Assembly (NCBI GenBank): GCA_936450465.1
Contig: OW388296.1
Span: forward strand, 47,319,750 to 47,383,749
DNA length: 64,000 nucleotides
Direction of reading: 5' to 3'
Source: Gibbula magus
Taxonomy: Eukaryota; Mollusca; Gastropoda; Trochida; Trochidae
Numbering within the stretch: the stretch's first letter is position 1; each line of letters starts with the position of its first letter. Below, piece after piece: positions 9,356-19,641 of this stretch. The notes under the pieces were generated by a model. That model had not been told where the DNA came from, did not search any database, and saw nothing but the letters and a program-made list of their open reading frames with translations. The position numbers and the translations under genes are program-made.

Positions 9356-9756
9356 TCTTAAATAAAAGGTACTGGCGGTCTCCTGAAATTAATTTTTGGG
9401 AAGCTACGCCTTCTTTCATTAATCAATTAATAGTGTACACCTCGAGTACCAATGTCAATCATTACATTAATCACATCCCAACACATCAACTTTCAATCAT
9501 CTTTTAATAACATAGACTATTGATGATGTAATTGATCGTCACACCACTCAGTTGTAAAAACATTTCACCGGTTCTGTTGATTGTTTTGTCACGTGTAACT
9601 CAATGCACTCACTATTGTCATCAATTATTCCAAATACATGAACTGTGAGATGAGCATGTCATGTCTGTTGCATAAATTTGGGATGAACTTCTCTTTGGCC
9701 ATCATCTGCTGGTAATCCCACTGCAACAAACTAGTTATAAATCGGCCCATTTAGAT

Positions 9757-10017
9757 ATGGCATTTGAACTGCACACAGAGCTAAACGAGAGTGAGACACG
9801 TTTCAAACGTGCCTGTGAACAAGTTCATCTGCTGAATGACAAACTTGAAGGTCTACAGCGGCGGTATGACAAGGCAATGCAAGAGAACAATCGTTCATTT
9901 CGCTATAACCTCCGTCTTAAGATGACAGCAGTTGAAGGCATACGCAGTGCATACTACGAATATGCATTTCAGAAAGCAGAGAAGATCGCCCAATTGAGAT
10001 ACTTGGTATCTACATAG
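9757..10017 (+). CDS. Array protein, 86 aa, unit U2
   Basis: Carries the majority protein sequence (Leu5, Glu8). Its internal TATA-like box is broken by the insertion ~400 bp upstream, so transcription from that box would be lost in this unit. Confidence 0.6.
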   Translation: MAFELHTELNESETRFKRACEQVHLLNDKLEGLQRRYDKAMQENNRSFRYNLRLKMTAVEGIRSAYYEYAFQKAEKIAQLRYLVST

Positions 10018-11351
10018 AACCTGCCTAAATTTGAACAAGAAGGCAGTGTGGTGTATGGAAATGCTACATGCGACTCCCGTCTGACCAACAGCCCTTGCCA
10101 GGGCTAAACAAATGCAAAGAAGATTGCTTGAGTCAATGCAAAACCACCTCCCCTCTGTGTTTCTTTGTGAATAAAATAATAGGCCTAATATTGCCCTTTT
10201 CATCAGTAATAAACACACACGAAATATCCTACCAAAGGAAAGGCATGCAGAGTTGTGTGCAAGCAAACTTCAACATGCACGCCACATATATATATATATA
10301 GATCTGTATTTAAAAACAGCTTATGTTATTTTCTGGGCACTATTCCTCGGGGCAATGACTTTTGGCAAAATATTGGGAATTTTAATCATGGCGAAAAGTT
10401 AATAAAAAGATGCAGTGAAGAATTCCCTACACAACGCATCTATTTTGGTGAAATTTGGCCGATTCTGAGAGGCGCTACATAACTGTAAAGCCGCCGTCGC
10501 TGCCTTGTGAATGCTGGAAGTGTTCCAAGTTCCAACGCGCATGCGTGACGTCACCATGACTACAACGTATACCCTATATATATATAGGGGTGCCACAATC
10601 GGAACGGCCAGTCTCCAGCGAGACAGCGTTGGAGACGGATATAAAAAAGGGAGTGCCATCACGCCCATTTTTCAAATTGGAAGCTTATTTTTGGCAGTAT
10701 GGCGCCGAATGCTTCATATGTTAACGGCGGAGCTCTTCTTGATAAATCATTATTATTTCAAAGGATTATTTTACTCAATTAGTTGAAATAATCGTCTACA
10801 AACGCCCTGTTGATATTGAGCGACTTTTGCCATTCTCATCTTCAATCCAAGTCTTAAAATTTTCATTAGAGTGGGCGACGCCTACTGTTTGAAGCTCCCG
10901 TAAAATGCACTCATAACAGACATTATCTACAGCAATAAACGACTATAAAACAGTATATAAAAGGTACTGGCGGTCTCCTGAAATTAATTTTTGGGAAGCT
11001 ACGCCTTCTTTCGTTAATCAATTAATAGTGTACACCTCGAGTACCAATGTCAATCATTACATTAATCACATCCCAACACATCAACTTTCAATCATCTTTT
11101 AATAACATAGACTATTGATGATGTAATGGATCGTCACACCACTCAGTTGTAAAAACATTTCACCGGTTCTGTTGATTGTTTTGTCACGTGTAACTCAATG
11201 CACTCACTATTGTCATCAATTATTCCAAATACATGAACTGTGAGATGAGCATGTCATGTCTGTTGCATAAATTGGGGATGAATTTCTCTTTGGCCATCAT
11301 CTGCTGGTAATCCCACTGCAACAAACTAGTTATAAATCGGCCCATTTAGAT

Positions 11352-12119
11352 ATGGCATTTGAACAGCACACAGAGCTAAACGAGAGTGAGACACGTTTCA
11401 AACGTGCCTGTGAACAAGTTCATCTGCTGAATGACAAACTTGAAGGTCTACAGCGGCGGTATGACAAGGCAATGCAAGAGAACAATCGTTCATTTCGCTA
11501 TAACCTCCGTCTTAAGATATTCAATATTTCAAAACGGCTTCAAAAATTAGATGTGATTGAACAGTCTATGATTCAAATGAAGGATCAAATAAAAAATGTG
11601 GTGGATAGAATTAATGAAGTTGAAACTAGCCAACAGTTACTCAGCAACATATGGGAAGAAAATAGAAATCATAATGACAAACATTTTTCGAAACAAGATG
11701 CAAGTCTTATTGCACTTAACAAAATAGTTGAAGAAACAAAATCCACTAACTCTAAACTGAAAGAAGACATGATAGAAATCCAGTGTAGAAGCATGAGGGA
11801 CAACCTCCTCTTCTTCAACATACAGGAGGGCGGTGAGGCAGAGGACTGTGCTGTGACTATTCAACGTTTCGTGGCAGAAAAATTGTCTCTCACCGACACT
11901 CTGGAGATTGACAGGGCTCACAGAATGGGTAAACCCGTCACAGGTAAAACTCGCCCAATTGTTGTGAAATTCCAAAAGTCCCAACAGCGTGATGTGATAA
12001 GAAAGAATAGCCACAAACTGAAACAATCGCCTTACTCCATCTCCGAGCAGTTGCCCCGTGAAATTGGACAGGAGGAAATCTTTGATGCCAGTCTTCAAGA
12101 AGGCGAAGTCACAGAATAA
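11352..12119 (+). pseudogene. Chimeric ORF: N-terminal array protein fused to LINE B ORF1
   Basis: An open frame of 255 residues. Residues 1-55 are the array protein (Gln5 form); from residue 56 the sequence is LINE B ORF1, joined in frame by the insertion at 11518/11519. The LINE part has a long coiled coil (~residues 56-145), then an RRM-like region with NLLFFNI, IDRAHRMG and RPIVVKF, and the start of the C-terminal domain (EQLPREI). This layout (coiled coil, RRM, CTD) is that of L1-ORF1p-like RNA-binding proteins. Just after PREI the frame is wrong: the family-like continuation RRKSLMPVFKKAKS is read from 12070 in the +1 frame. So this is a broken host ORF and a 5'-truncated, frameshifted ORF1. 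Confidence 0.8.
11514..11518 (+). repeat. LINE B target-site duplication, left (AAGAT)
   Basis: AAGAT precedes the element and recurs at 15792-15796 after its tail. At 5 bp it is short, but it restores the uninterrupted unit exactly. Confidence 0.6.
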
Positions 12120-12201
12120 GAAGGCTGTATTTGTACGTGACAAACTTTATGTGGATGGCAAGCTTCACCTAGCTAGCACAGAAGGAATTACTTCCAGCTA
12201 G
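12070..12201 (+). pseudogene. LINE B ORF1 C-terminus, shifted frame, ends at TAG
   Basis: From 12070 this frame reads RRKSLMPVFKKAKSQNKK and on through VRDKLYVDGKL to TAG at 12199-12201. That is the expected end of an L1-ORF1p-like CTD, so a net +1 frame change (one base gained or two lost) lies at about 12063-12072. The frame is the same as that of ORF2, which begins directly after the TAG. Confidence 0.75.
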
Positions 12202-15200
12202 GAATCCCTGGAGGATGTACTCTCTGAACATGTATCCATCATCTCATGGAACATAAACGGCGGTTTTCACCATAAATGGAATGACCCATCCTTCAACAAT
12301 TTCATATGTACGTATGACATTGTACATCTCACAGAGTGCTGGATTGAAAACTCATACAGTCTTGATGTCCCTGGTTACACTTCACATATAGTGCCTAGAT
12401 CGCATACACAATCAAAGCAGGGAGGCGGAAGTATTGTCCTCATTAAGAATAAACTTTCAAAGTTAGTTACTCTCTCTGAAATATCCTGTGACTCTATAGT
12501 TTGGATAAAATTTGATAAATCAATATCTTTGCATCGCAAGGATGTGTATTGTGCATTTGTTTACGTACCCCCAAATGGTTCTTCATATTATAAACACTAC
12601 AACTGTGATGTGTTCTATGAGCTGGAAGATCAAATTTCCAAATATTTCTCAATGGGAAAAGTATTCCTACTAGGTGATTTCAACAGCCGGACTCAAACAA
12701 AACAGGATTTCATTAGTAACGATAAACTACCTTCTACTATCACCGATCACCTTAATGACTCATTCATGTATAAAGAAGATTCTGAAATGGTAGATCGTGT
12801 AAACCCAGACACTGGTCAAAATTGCTTTGGAAATAGACTGCTCTCACTGTGTAAAACTACTGGACTAAGAATTCTAAATGGTAGACACAACAAAAACATG
12901 TCAAATGATTATACTTTTAATGGATCAAATGGTTTAAGTGTGATTGACTATTTGATATGCCCTCCTGATATGTTTGAAATGTTCCCATCGTTTGTTGTGA
13001 GCAGTTTCACTATGTTTTCGGACCACGCCCCCTTACACGTGGAGCTGACAACACAACTTCAACCTACATTTGAAATCGACAACCAAAGCCAGGGTGAAGG
13101 TCAGCCACACGTCAATCATCGATGGCGCCCAGATTGCCTTAACGAAGGTAGAGCAGCACTAGTTTCAGTTATTGACAAGTTAGACAACAGTTTTAAGAAG
13201 GATAATATTTCATCCCAAACATCTATGGATAACAGCGTTGACAATTTCACTGCAGTTTTATCAGATGCTATGACCCCTTTCTTCAGCTCTTGCAATCGAC
13301 ATCCATCACGTGACCTACCCGATGCAGAAGCGCGTAAGCCACGCCCCCATTCTCGTGTCAACGACAGGCCCTGGTTCGACGACTCGCTGAAGACGAACTA
13401 CATGGACTATTCCCGCGCACTTAAGGCATTTAACCAAAATAAAGCCCATGAAAACCATGTTCAACTGCATGAAAAGAAAACAATATATAAACTGAACGAA
13501 AGAAAGTGCAAAAGACGTTATTTAAGATCGGAAGGCAACAGATTAGACCAACTCAGGAAAACTAACCCAAAACAATTTCATGCTAAATTTAACAGACGTA
13601 AAAAGACAAATATTGATGTGCCATTGGCTGACTTTCATGATTATTTTAAAGGGCTTGCTGGTGACTCTGATAGTACCCAACAAAATACAGCTGGTGTGTT
13701 TGAGGACATTGTTGTACATGAACTGGATAAGGAGATTACCACAGCTGAGATTAAGCAAGCTATTCGCTGTTTAAAGCGTGATAAATCACATGGCCCTGAC
13801 TGTATAATAAATGAATATTTCATTGAATTTGATGCATATTTAACGCCTCTTATACACAGAATATTTAACTGTATTTTATCAACAGGCTTTTTCCCCAAAA
13901 GTTGGTCATCTGCTGTCATAATTCCAGTTTTCAAGAAAGGGGATAGCTGTATTCCAGAAAATTATCGTGGTATAAGTCTCATTAGCTGTTTCGGGAAGCT
14001 CTTAACTAGAATCTTTAATCAAAGACTTTTGGACTGGTCCTCGGTTAATGATAGTATACCGGATTTTCAGTTTGGCTTTCGCCCACAGCTTAGTACTGTT
14101 GATGCTATATTTTCTCTTCACTCCATGATAAGCCTCAGTCTTAATAATAATAAACGTATGTATTGTGCCTTTGTGGACTTTAAGCGCGCATTTGATTCTA
14201 TAGATCGGTCTAAGCTATGGTTTAAGTTGTCGAAAATGGGTATAAAGGGTAAGCTGATGTCAGTTATTTATTCGTTGTATTTGAATGTTAGATCATGTGT
14301 AAGTGTTGGTGGTTTCGATAGTGAATATTTCAAGAATAGTATTGGCTTAATGCAAGGTGAAGTTTTATCTCCAATTTTATTCTCGTTTTATCTCAGCGAT
14401 TTTGAGGTCTCGTTTTTAGAAGATAAATGCGTTCCCTTTAATTGTAAAACTCTCAGTATCTTTTTGTTAATGTATGCAGATGACTTAGTTTTAATTTCAG
14501 AATCAATTCAAGGATTACAGTCGCAATTAGATTCGTTGTTGAGTTACTCTAATCGCTGGGGACTAGAGGTTAATATTGCTAAGACTAAAATAGTTTGTTT
14601 CCGGAAAGGTGGTAAGCGTAGGTTTTCTGAAAGTTGGTGTTATAATAATTGTGTAATTGAGGTTGTTGATAGTTTCACATACTTGGGAGTGGTCTTTAAC
14701 TATAATAATAAGTTTACAAAGGCTCAATTACAGCTTGCAGATCAAGGCAGGAAGGCATTGTTTTCACTCTATAATAATATACGTACACTCTCTCTAAATC
14801 CGGAATCCTTGTTGTCAGTTTTTGATTGCTATGTCTGCAGTATATTAGGTTATGCGTCAGAGGTCTGGGGTTGCCATAAAGGAGTAAATATTGAGAGGTT
14901 ACACTTAGATTTCTGTAAGAGATTATTGGGAGTTAAGAAATGTACTTGTAACGCTATGGTTTATGCAGAATTAGGTCGATTCCCCCTTTTGTATCTAAGA
15001 CAGTTTAGTATGATAAAATATTGGCGCAAGTTATTAAATACAAACAATTCTGTCCTTCGAGGTTGTTATGAATGTTTATATGAGGAAGTGGAGACTCGTG
15101 GCTTAAATAATTTGGCGTATCAGGTGAAGGCAATATTGACTAGCATTGGTTTTAATGAAGTTTGGCTGAGGCAAGAACTCTCTCCTACAGAATTACTTCT

Positions 15201-15660
15201 TGTAAAACAACGGATATTAGATCAGGCATCACAACATATTTTTAGTAATTTAGTGTCTTCTTCAAAATGTGTCATTTATAGAAATATTATTGATACCTGT
15301 ACATTGCAATATTATCTTTGTAAATCGGTTCCCTATTTATATAGAAAATATCTAGCTAAATTTCGACTTAGCTCACATAACCTTGCTATTGAAACTGGCA
15401 GATACAATAATGTTAGCACTAATGAACGAAAATGTATATTCTGTAAAGATAATGTCGAAGATGAATTTCATTTCATATTAGTATGCCCATGTTATATTGA
15501 TTATAGGCAAGCTTATATTAAACCTTATTATTATCGACGTCCATCTGTATTTAAGCTTATCCAACTATTAAGTGTTAGCAACGTAAAAGAACTCTGTAAC
15601 CTTGGGAAATATTTGTATAAAGCTAGTTGTTTAAGGAATGAATTGATTGTTAATGAATAA
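12202..15660 (+). CDS. LINE B ORF2: endonuclease-reverse transcriptase
   Basis: Open for 1152 codons from the codon after TAG 12199-12201. There is no ATG before the endonuclease starts (SIISWNINGG from ~12232), so the first codon of the real protein is unclear. The endonuclease has HLTECW, GDFNSR (~12675) and SDHAPLH (~13018). RT motifs: FVDFKRAFD with Asp at 14176, MQGEVLSPILF, and YADD at 14473-14484. Near the C-terminus CX2C (from 15433) with HFILVC forms a zinc-binding-like motif common in these LINEs. No RNase H is present. The coding region is uninterrupted, so the copy is young, but its truncated 5' end makes it unlikely to be autonomous. Confidence 0.9.
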   Translation, partial: ESLEDVLSEHVSIISWNINGGFHHKWNDPSFNNFICTYDIVHLTECWIENSYSLDVPGYTSHIVPRSHTQSKQGGGSIVLIKNKLSKLVTLSEISCDSIVWIKFDKSISLHRKDVYCAFVYVPPNGSSYYKHYNCDVFYELEDQISKYFSMGKVFLLGDFNSRTQTKQDFISNDKLPSTITDHLNDSFMYKEDSEMVDRVNPDTGQNCFGNRLLSLCKTTGLRILNGRHNKNMSNDYTFNGSNGLSVIDYLICPPDMFEMFPSFVVSSFTMFSDHAPLHVELTTQLQPTFEIDNQSQGEGQPHVNHRWRPDCLNEGRAALVSVIDKLDNSFKKDNISSQTSMDNSVDNFTAVLSDAMTPFFSSCNRHPSRDLPDAEARKPRPHSRVNDRPWFDDSLKTNYMDYSRALKAFNQNKAHENHVQLHEKKTIYKLNERKCKRRYLRSEGNRLDQLRKTNPKQFHAKFNRRKKTNIDVPLADFHDYFKGLAGDSDSTQQNTAGVFEDIVVHELDKEITTAEIKQAIRCLKRDKSHGPDCIINEYFIEFDAYLTPLIHRIFNCILSTGFFPKSWSSAVIIPVFKKGDSCIPENYRGISLISCFGKLLTRIFNQRLLDWSSVNDSIPDFQFGFRPQLSTVDAIFSLHSMISLSLNNNKRMYCAFVDFKRAFDSIDRSKLWFKLSKMGIKGKLMSVIYSLYLNVRSCVSVGGFDSEYFKNSIGLMQGEVLSPILFSFYLSDFEVSFLEDKCVPFNCKTLSIFLLMYADDLVLISESIQGLQSQLDSLLSYSNRWGLEVNIAKTKIVCFRKGGKRRFSESWCYNNCVIEVVDSFTYLGVVFNYNNKFTKAQLQLADQGRKALFSLYNNIRTLSLNPESLLSVFDCYVCSILGYASEVWGCHKGVNIERLHLDFCKRLLGVKKCTCNAMVYAELGRFPLLYLRQFSMIKYWRKLLNTNNSVLRGCYECLYEEVETRGLNNLAYQVKAILTSIGFNEVWLRQELSPTELLLVKQRILDQASQHIFSNLVSSSKCVIYRNIIDTCTLQYYLCKSVPYLYRKYLAKFRLSSHNLAIETGRYNNVSTNERKCIFCKDNVEDEFHFILVCPCYIDYRQAYIKPYYYRRPSVFKLIQLLSVSNVKELCNLGKYLYKASCLRNELIVNE

Positions 15661-15791
15661 TGAATTGCTGTACATTCTCCCCAAAATAATTATTATGATC
15701 ATTGTTTAGTCACTATCCACCTGTACCAATTCCCGTCTTTATTATGTACTGATTATCTGTAAAGATAAAAGTAATAAAGAATCTGAATCTG

Positions 15792-15890
15792 AAGATGACA
15801 GCAGTTGAAGGCATACGCAGTGCATACTACGAATATGCATTTCAGAAAGCAGAGAAGATCGCCCAATTGAGATACTTGGTATCTACATAG
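15792..15890 (+). pseudogene. C-terminal remnant of the array protein, unit U3
   Basis: The part of the 86-codon ORF displaced by LINE B: the last ~32 codons from ATGACAGCAG to TAG, preceded by the right target-site duplication AAGAT (15792-15796). It is cut off from its start. Confidence 0.85.
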
Positions 15891-16464
15891 AACCTGCCTA
15901 AATTTGAACAAGAAGGCAGTGTGGTGTATGGAAATGCTACATGCGACTCCCGTCTGACCAACAGCCCTTGCCAGGGCTAAACAAATGCAAAGAAGATTGC
16001 TTGAGTCAATGCAAAACCACCTCCCCTCTGTGTTTCTTTGTGAATAAAATAATAGGCCTAATATTGCCCTTTTCATCAGTAATAAACACACACGAAATAT
16101 CCTACCAAAGGAAAGGCATGCAGAGCTGTGTGCAAGCAAACTTCAACATGCACGCCACATATATATATAGATCTGTATTTAAAAACAGCTTATGTTATTT
16201 TCTGGGCACTATTCCTCGGGGCAATGACTTTTGGCAAAATATTGGGAATTTTAATCATGGCGAAAAGTTAATAAAAAGATGCAGTGAAGAATTCCCTACA
16301 CAACGCATCTATTTTGGTGAAATTTGGCCGATTCTGAGAGGCGCTACATAACTGTAAAGCCGCCGTCGCTGCCTTGTGAATGCTGGAAGTGTTCCAAGTT
16401 CCAACGCGCATGCGTGACGTCACCATGACTACAACGTATACCCTATAAATAGGGGTGCCACAAT

Positions 16465-18051
16465 CGGAACGGCCAGTCTCCAGCGAGACAGCGTTGGAGA
16501 CGGACATCAAAAGGGGAGTGCCATCACGCCCATTTTTCAAATTGGAAGCTTATTTTTGGCAGTATGGCGCCGAATGCTTCATATGTTAACGGCGGAGCTC
16601 TTCTTGATAAATCATTATTATTTCAAAGGATTATTTTACTCAATTAGTTGAAATAATCGTCTACAAACGCCCTGTTGATATTGAGCGACTTTTGCCATTC
16701 TCATCTTCAATCCAAGTCTTAAAATTTTCATTAGAGTGGGCGACGCCTACTGTTTGAAGCTCCCGTAAAATGCACTCATAACAGACATTATCTACAGCAA
16801 TAAACGACTATAAAACAGTATATAAAAGGTACTGGCGGTCTCCTGAAATTAATTTTTGGGAAGCTACGCCTTCTTTCGTTAATCAATTAATAGTGTACAC
16901 CTCGAGTACCAATGTCAATCATTACATTAATCACATCCCAACACATCAACTTTCAATCATCTTTTAATAACATAGACTATTGATGATGTAATGGATCGTC
17001 ACACCACTCAGTTGTAAAAACATTTCACCGGTTCTGTTGATTGTTTTGTCACGTGTAACTCAATGCACTCACTATTGTCATCAATTATTCCAAATACATG
17101 AACTGTGAGATGAGCATGTCATGTCTGTTGCATAAATTGGGGATGAATTTCTCTTTGGCCATCATCTGCTGGTAATCCCACTGCAACAAACTAGTTATAA
17201 ATCGGCCCATTTAGATATGGCATTTGAACAGCACACAGAGCTAAACGAGAGTGAGACACGTTTCAAACGTGCCTGTGAACAAGTTCATCTGCTGAATGAC
17301 AAACTTGAAGGTCTACAGCGGCGGTATGACAAGGCAATGCAAGAGAACAATCGTTCATTTCGCTATAACCTCCGTCTTAAGATGACAGCAGTTGAAGGCA
17401 TACGCAGTGCATACTACGAATATGCATTTCAGAAAGCAGAGAAGATCGCCCAATTGAGATACTTGGTATCTACATAGAACCTGCCTAAATTTGAACAAGA
17501 AGGCAGTGTGGTGTATGGAAATGCTACATGCGACTCCCGTCTGACCAACAGCCCTTGCCAGGGCTAAACAAATGCAAAGAAGATTGCTTGAGTCAATGCA
17601 AAACCACCTCCCCTCTGTGTTTCTTTGTGAATAAAATAATAGGCCTAATATTGCCCTTTTCATCAGTAATAAACACACACGAAATATCCTACCAAAGGAA
17701 AGGCATGCAGAGTTGTGTGCAAGCAAACTTCAACATGCACGCCACATATATATATAGATCTGTATTTAAAAACAGCTTATGTTATTTTCTGGGCACTATT
17801 CCTCGGGGCAATGACTTTTGGCAAAATATTGGGAATTTTAATCATGGCGAAAAGTTAATAAAAAGATGCAGTGAAGAATTCCCTACACAACGCATCTATT
17901 TTGGTGAAATTTGGCCGATTCTGAGAGGCGCTACATAACTGTAAAGCCGCCGTCTCTGCCTTGTGAATGCTGGAAGTGTTCCAAGTTCCAACGCGCATGC
18001 GTGACGTCACCATGACTACAACGTATACCCTATAAATAGGGGTGCCACAAT
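16465..18051 (+). repeat. Array unit U4 (1587 bp)
   Basis: Gln5 form of the ORF; private GCCGTCTCTGCC near the end; terminal TATA box TATAAATA. Confidence 0.95.
17217..17477 (+). CDS. Array protein, 86 aa, unit U4 (Gln5 form)
   Basis: Differs from the majority protein only by Gln for Leu at residue 5, a variant shared with the broken U3 copy and U5. Confidence 0.6.
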   Translation: MAFEQHTELNESETRFKRACEQVHLLNDKLEGLQRRYDKAMQENNRSFRYNLRLKMTAVEGIRSAYYEYAFQKAEKIAQLRYLVST

Positions 18052-19641
18052 CGGAACGGCCAGTCTCCAGCGAGACAGCGTTGGAGACGGACATCAAAAG
18101 GGGAGTGCCATCACGCCCATTTTTCAAATTGGAAGCTTATTTTTGGCAGTATGGCGCCGAATGCTTCATATGTTAACGGCGGAGCTCTTCTTGATAAATC
18201 ATTATTATTTCAAAGGATTATTTTACTCAATTAGTTGAAATAATCGTCTACAAACGCCCTGTTGATATTGAGCGACTTTTGCCATTCTCATCTTCAATCC
18301 AAGTCTTAAAATTTTCATTAGAGTGGGCGACGCCTACTGTTTGAAGCTCCCGTAAAATGCACTCATAACAGCTTTATCTACAGCAATAAACGACTATAAA
18401 ACAGTATATAAAAGGTACTGGCGGTCTCCTGAAATTAATTTTTGGGAAGCTACGCCTTCTTTCGTTAATCAATTAATAGTGTACACCTCGAGTACCAATG
18501 TCAATCATTACATTAATCACATCCCAACACATCAACTTTCAATCATCTTTTAATAACATAGACTATTGATGATGTAATGGATCGTCACACCACTCAGTTG
18601 TAAAAACATTTCACCGGTTCTGTTGATTGTTTTGTCACGTGTAACTCAATGCACTCACTATTGTCATCAATTATTCCAAATACATGAACTGTGAGATGAG
18701 CATGTCATGTCTGTTGCATAAATTGGGGATGAATTTCTCTTTGGCCATCATCTGCTGGTAATCCCACTGCAACAAACTAGTTATAAATCGACCCATTTAG
18801 ATATGGCATTTGAACAGCACACAGAGCTAAACGAGAGTGAGACACGTTTCAAACGTGCCTGTGAACAAGTTCATCTGCTGAATGACAAACTTGAAGGTCT
18901 ACAGCGGCGGTATGACAAGGCAATGCAAGAGAACAATCGTTCATTTCGCTATAACCTCCGTCTTAAGATGACAGCAGTTGAAGGCATACGCAGTGCATAC
19001 TACGAATATGCATTTCAGAAAGCAGAGAAGATCGCCCAATTGAGATACTTGGTATCTACATAGAACCTGCCTAAATTTGAACAAGAAGGCAGTGTGGTGT
19101 ATGGAAATGCTACATGCGACTCCCGTCTGACCAACAGCCCTTGCCAGGGCTAAACAAATGCAAAGAAGATTGCTTGAGTCAATGCAAAACCACCTCCCCT
19201 CTGTGTTTCTTTGTGAATAAAATAATAGGCCTAATATTGCCCTTTTCATCAGTAATAAACACACACGAAATATCCTACCAAAGGAAAGGCATGCAGAGTT
19301 GTGTGCAAGCAAACTTCAACATGCACGCCACATATATATATAGATCTGTATTTAAAAACAGCTTATGTTATTTTCTGGGCACTATTCCTCGGGGCAATGA
19401 CTTTTGGCAAAATATTGGGAATTTTAATCATGGCGAAAAGTTAATAAAAAGATGCAGTGAAGAATTCCCTACACAACGCATCTATTTTGGTGAAATTTGG
19501 CCGCTTCTGAGAGGCGCTACATAACTGTAAAGCCGCCGTCGCTGCCTTGTGAATGCTGGAAGAGTTCCAAGTTCCAACGCGCATGCGTGACGTCACCATG
19601 ACTACAACGTATACCCTATATATATATAGGGGTGCCACAAT
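18052..19641 (+). repeat. Array unit U5 (1590 bp)
   Basis: Private change ACAGCTTTATC (others ACAGACATTATC); CCGCTTCTGAG and GAAGAGTTCC as in U1 and U6; terminal TATA tract (TA)6. Confidence 0.95.
18803..19063 (+). CDS. Array protein, 86 aa, unit U5 (Gln5 form)
   Basis: Last copy in the window with Gln5. Leader variant TCGACCCATTT (A for G) lies just upstream of the ATG. Confidence 0.6.
   Translation: MAFEQHTELNESETRFKRACEQVHLLNDKLEGLQRRYDKAMQENNRSFRYNLRLKMTAVEGIRSAYYEYAFQKAEKIAQLRYLVST

Larger units (their letters stand above)
8708..9361 (+). mobile_element. ~650-bp non-coding foldback insertion, unclassified
   Basis: Present only in unit U2. Comparison with the other units puts the breakpoints between ACAGTAT and ATAAAAGG. 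It has no ORF of note. Its left end TTTCTAAGAT (from 8707) recurs as the inverted copy ATCTTAGAAA at 9177-9186, and immediately beyond lies a long hairpin (9190-9355). No clear target-site duplication is visible, although the site is a run of TA. It fits a MITE or foldback-type non-autonomous DNA element. A Helitron was considered, but the right end (CTTA) is not CTRR. Confidence 0.7.
8351..10599 (+). repeat. Array unit U2, interrupted by a ~654-bp insertion
   Basis: Starts with the variant CGGTACGGCC (T for A) and has AAATTTTCATTAAAG. The foldback element at 8708-9361 has landed in the internal TATA-like box, leaving ATAAAAGG on the right. Without it the unit is ~1595 bp. Confidence 0.95.
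11519..15791 (+). mobile_element. LINE B: 5'-truncated APE-type non-LTR retrotransposon
   Basis: 4273 bp inserted in the small ORF of unit U3. It contains a truncated ORF1, an ORF2 with endonuclease and RT but no RNase H, a ~130-bp 3' UTR with an AATAAA, and a tail of repeated TCTGAA. Its code is AT-rich and unlike LINE A. The L1-ORF1p-like ORF1 and the C-terminal CX2C...HX4C of ORF2 suggest a CR1/L2-type clade. That assignment is tentative. Confidence 0.9.
10600..16464 (+). repeat. Array unit U3, interrupted by LINE B
   Basis: About 1587 bp without the LINE. First of three consecutive units with Gln5 in the small ORF. Its terminal TATA box is of the TATAAATA type. Confidence 0.95.

Noticed and set aside
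8708..9361. Helitron
   Set aside because: The left end could be read as TC, but the right end is CTTA instead of CTRR and the hairpin is far longer than usual.
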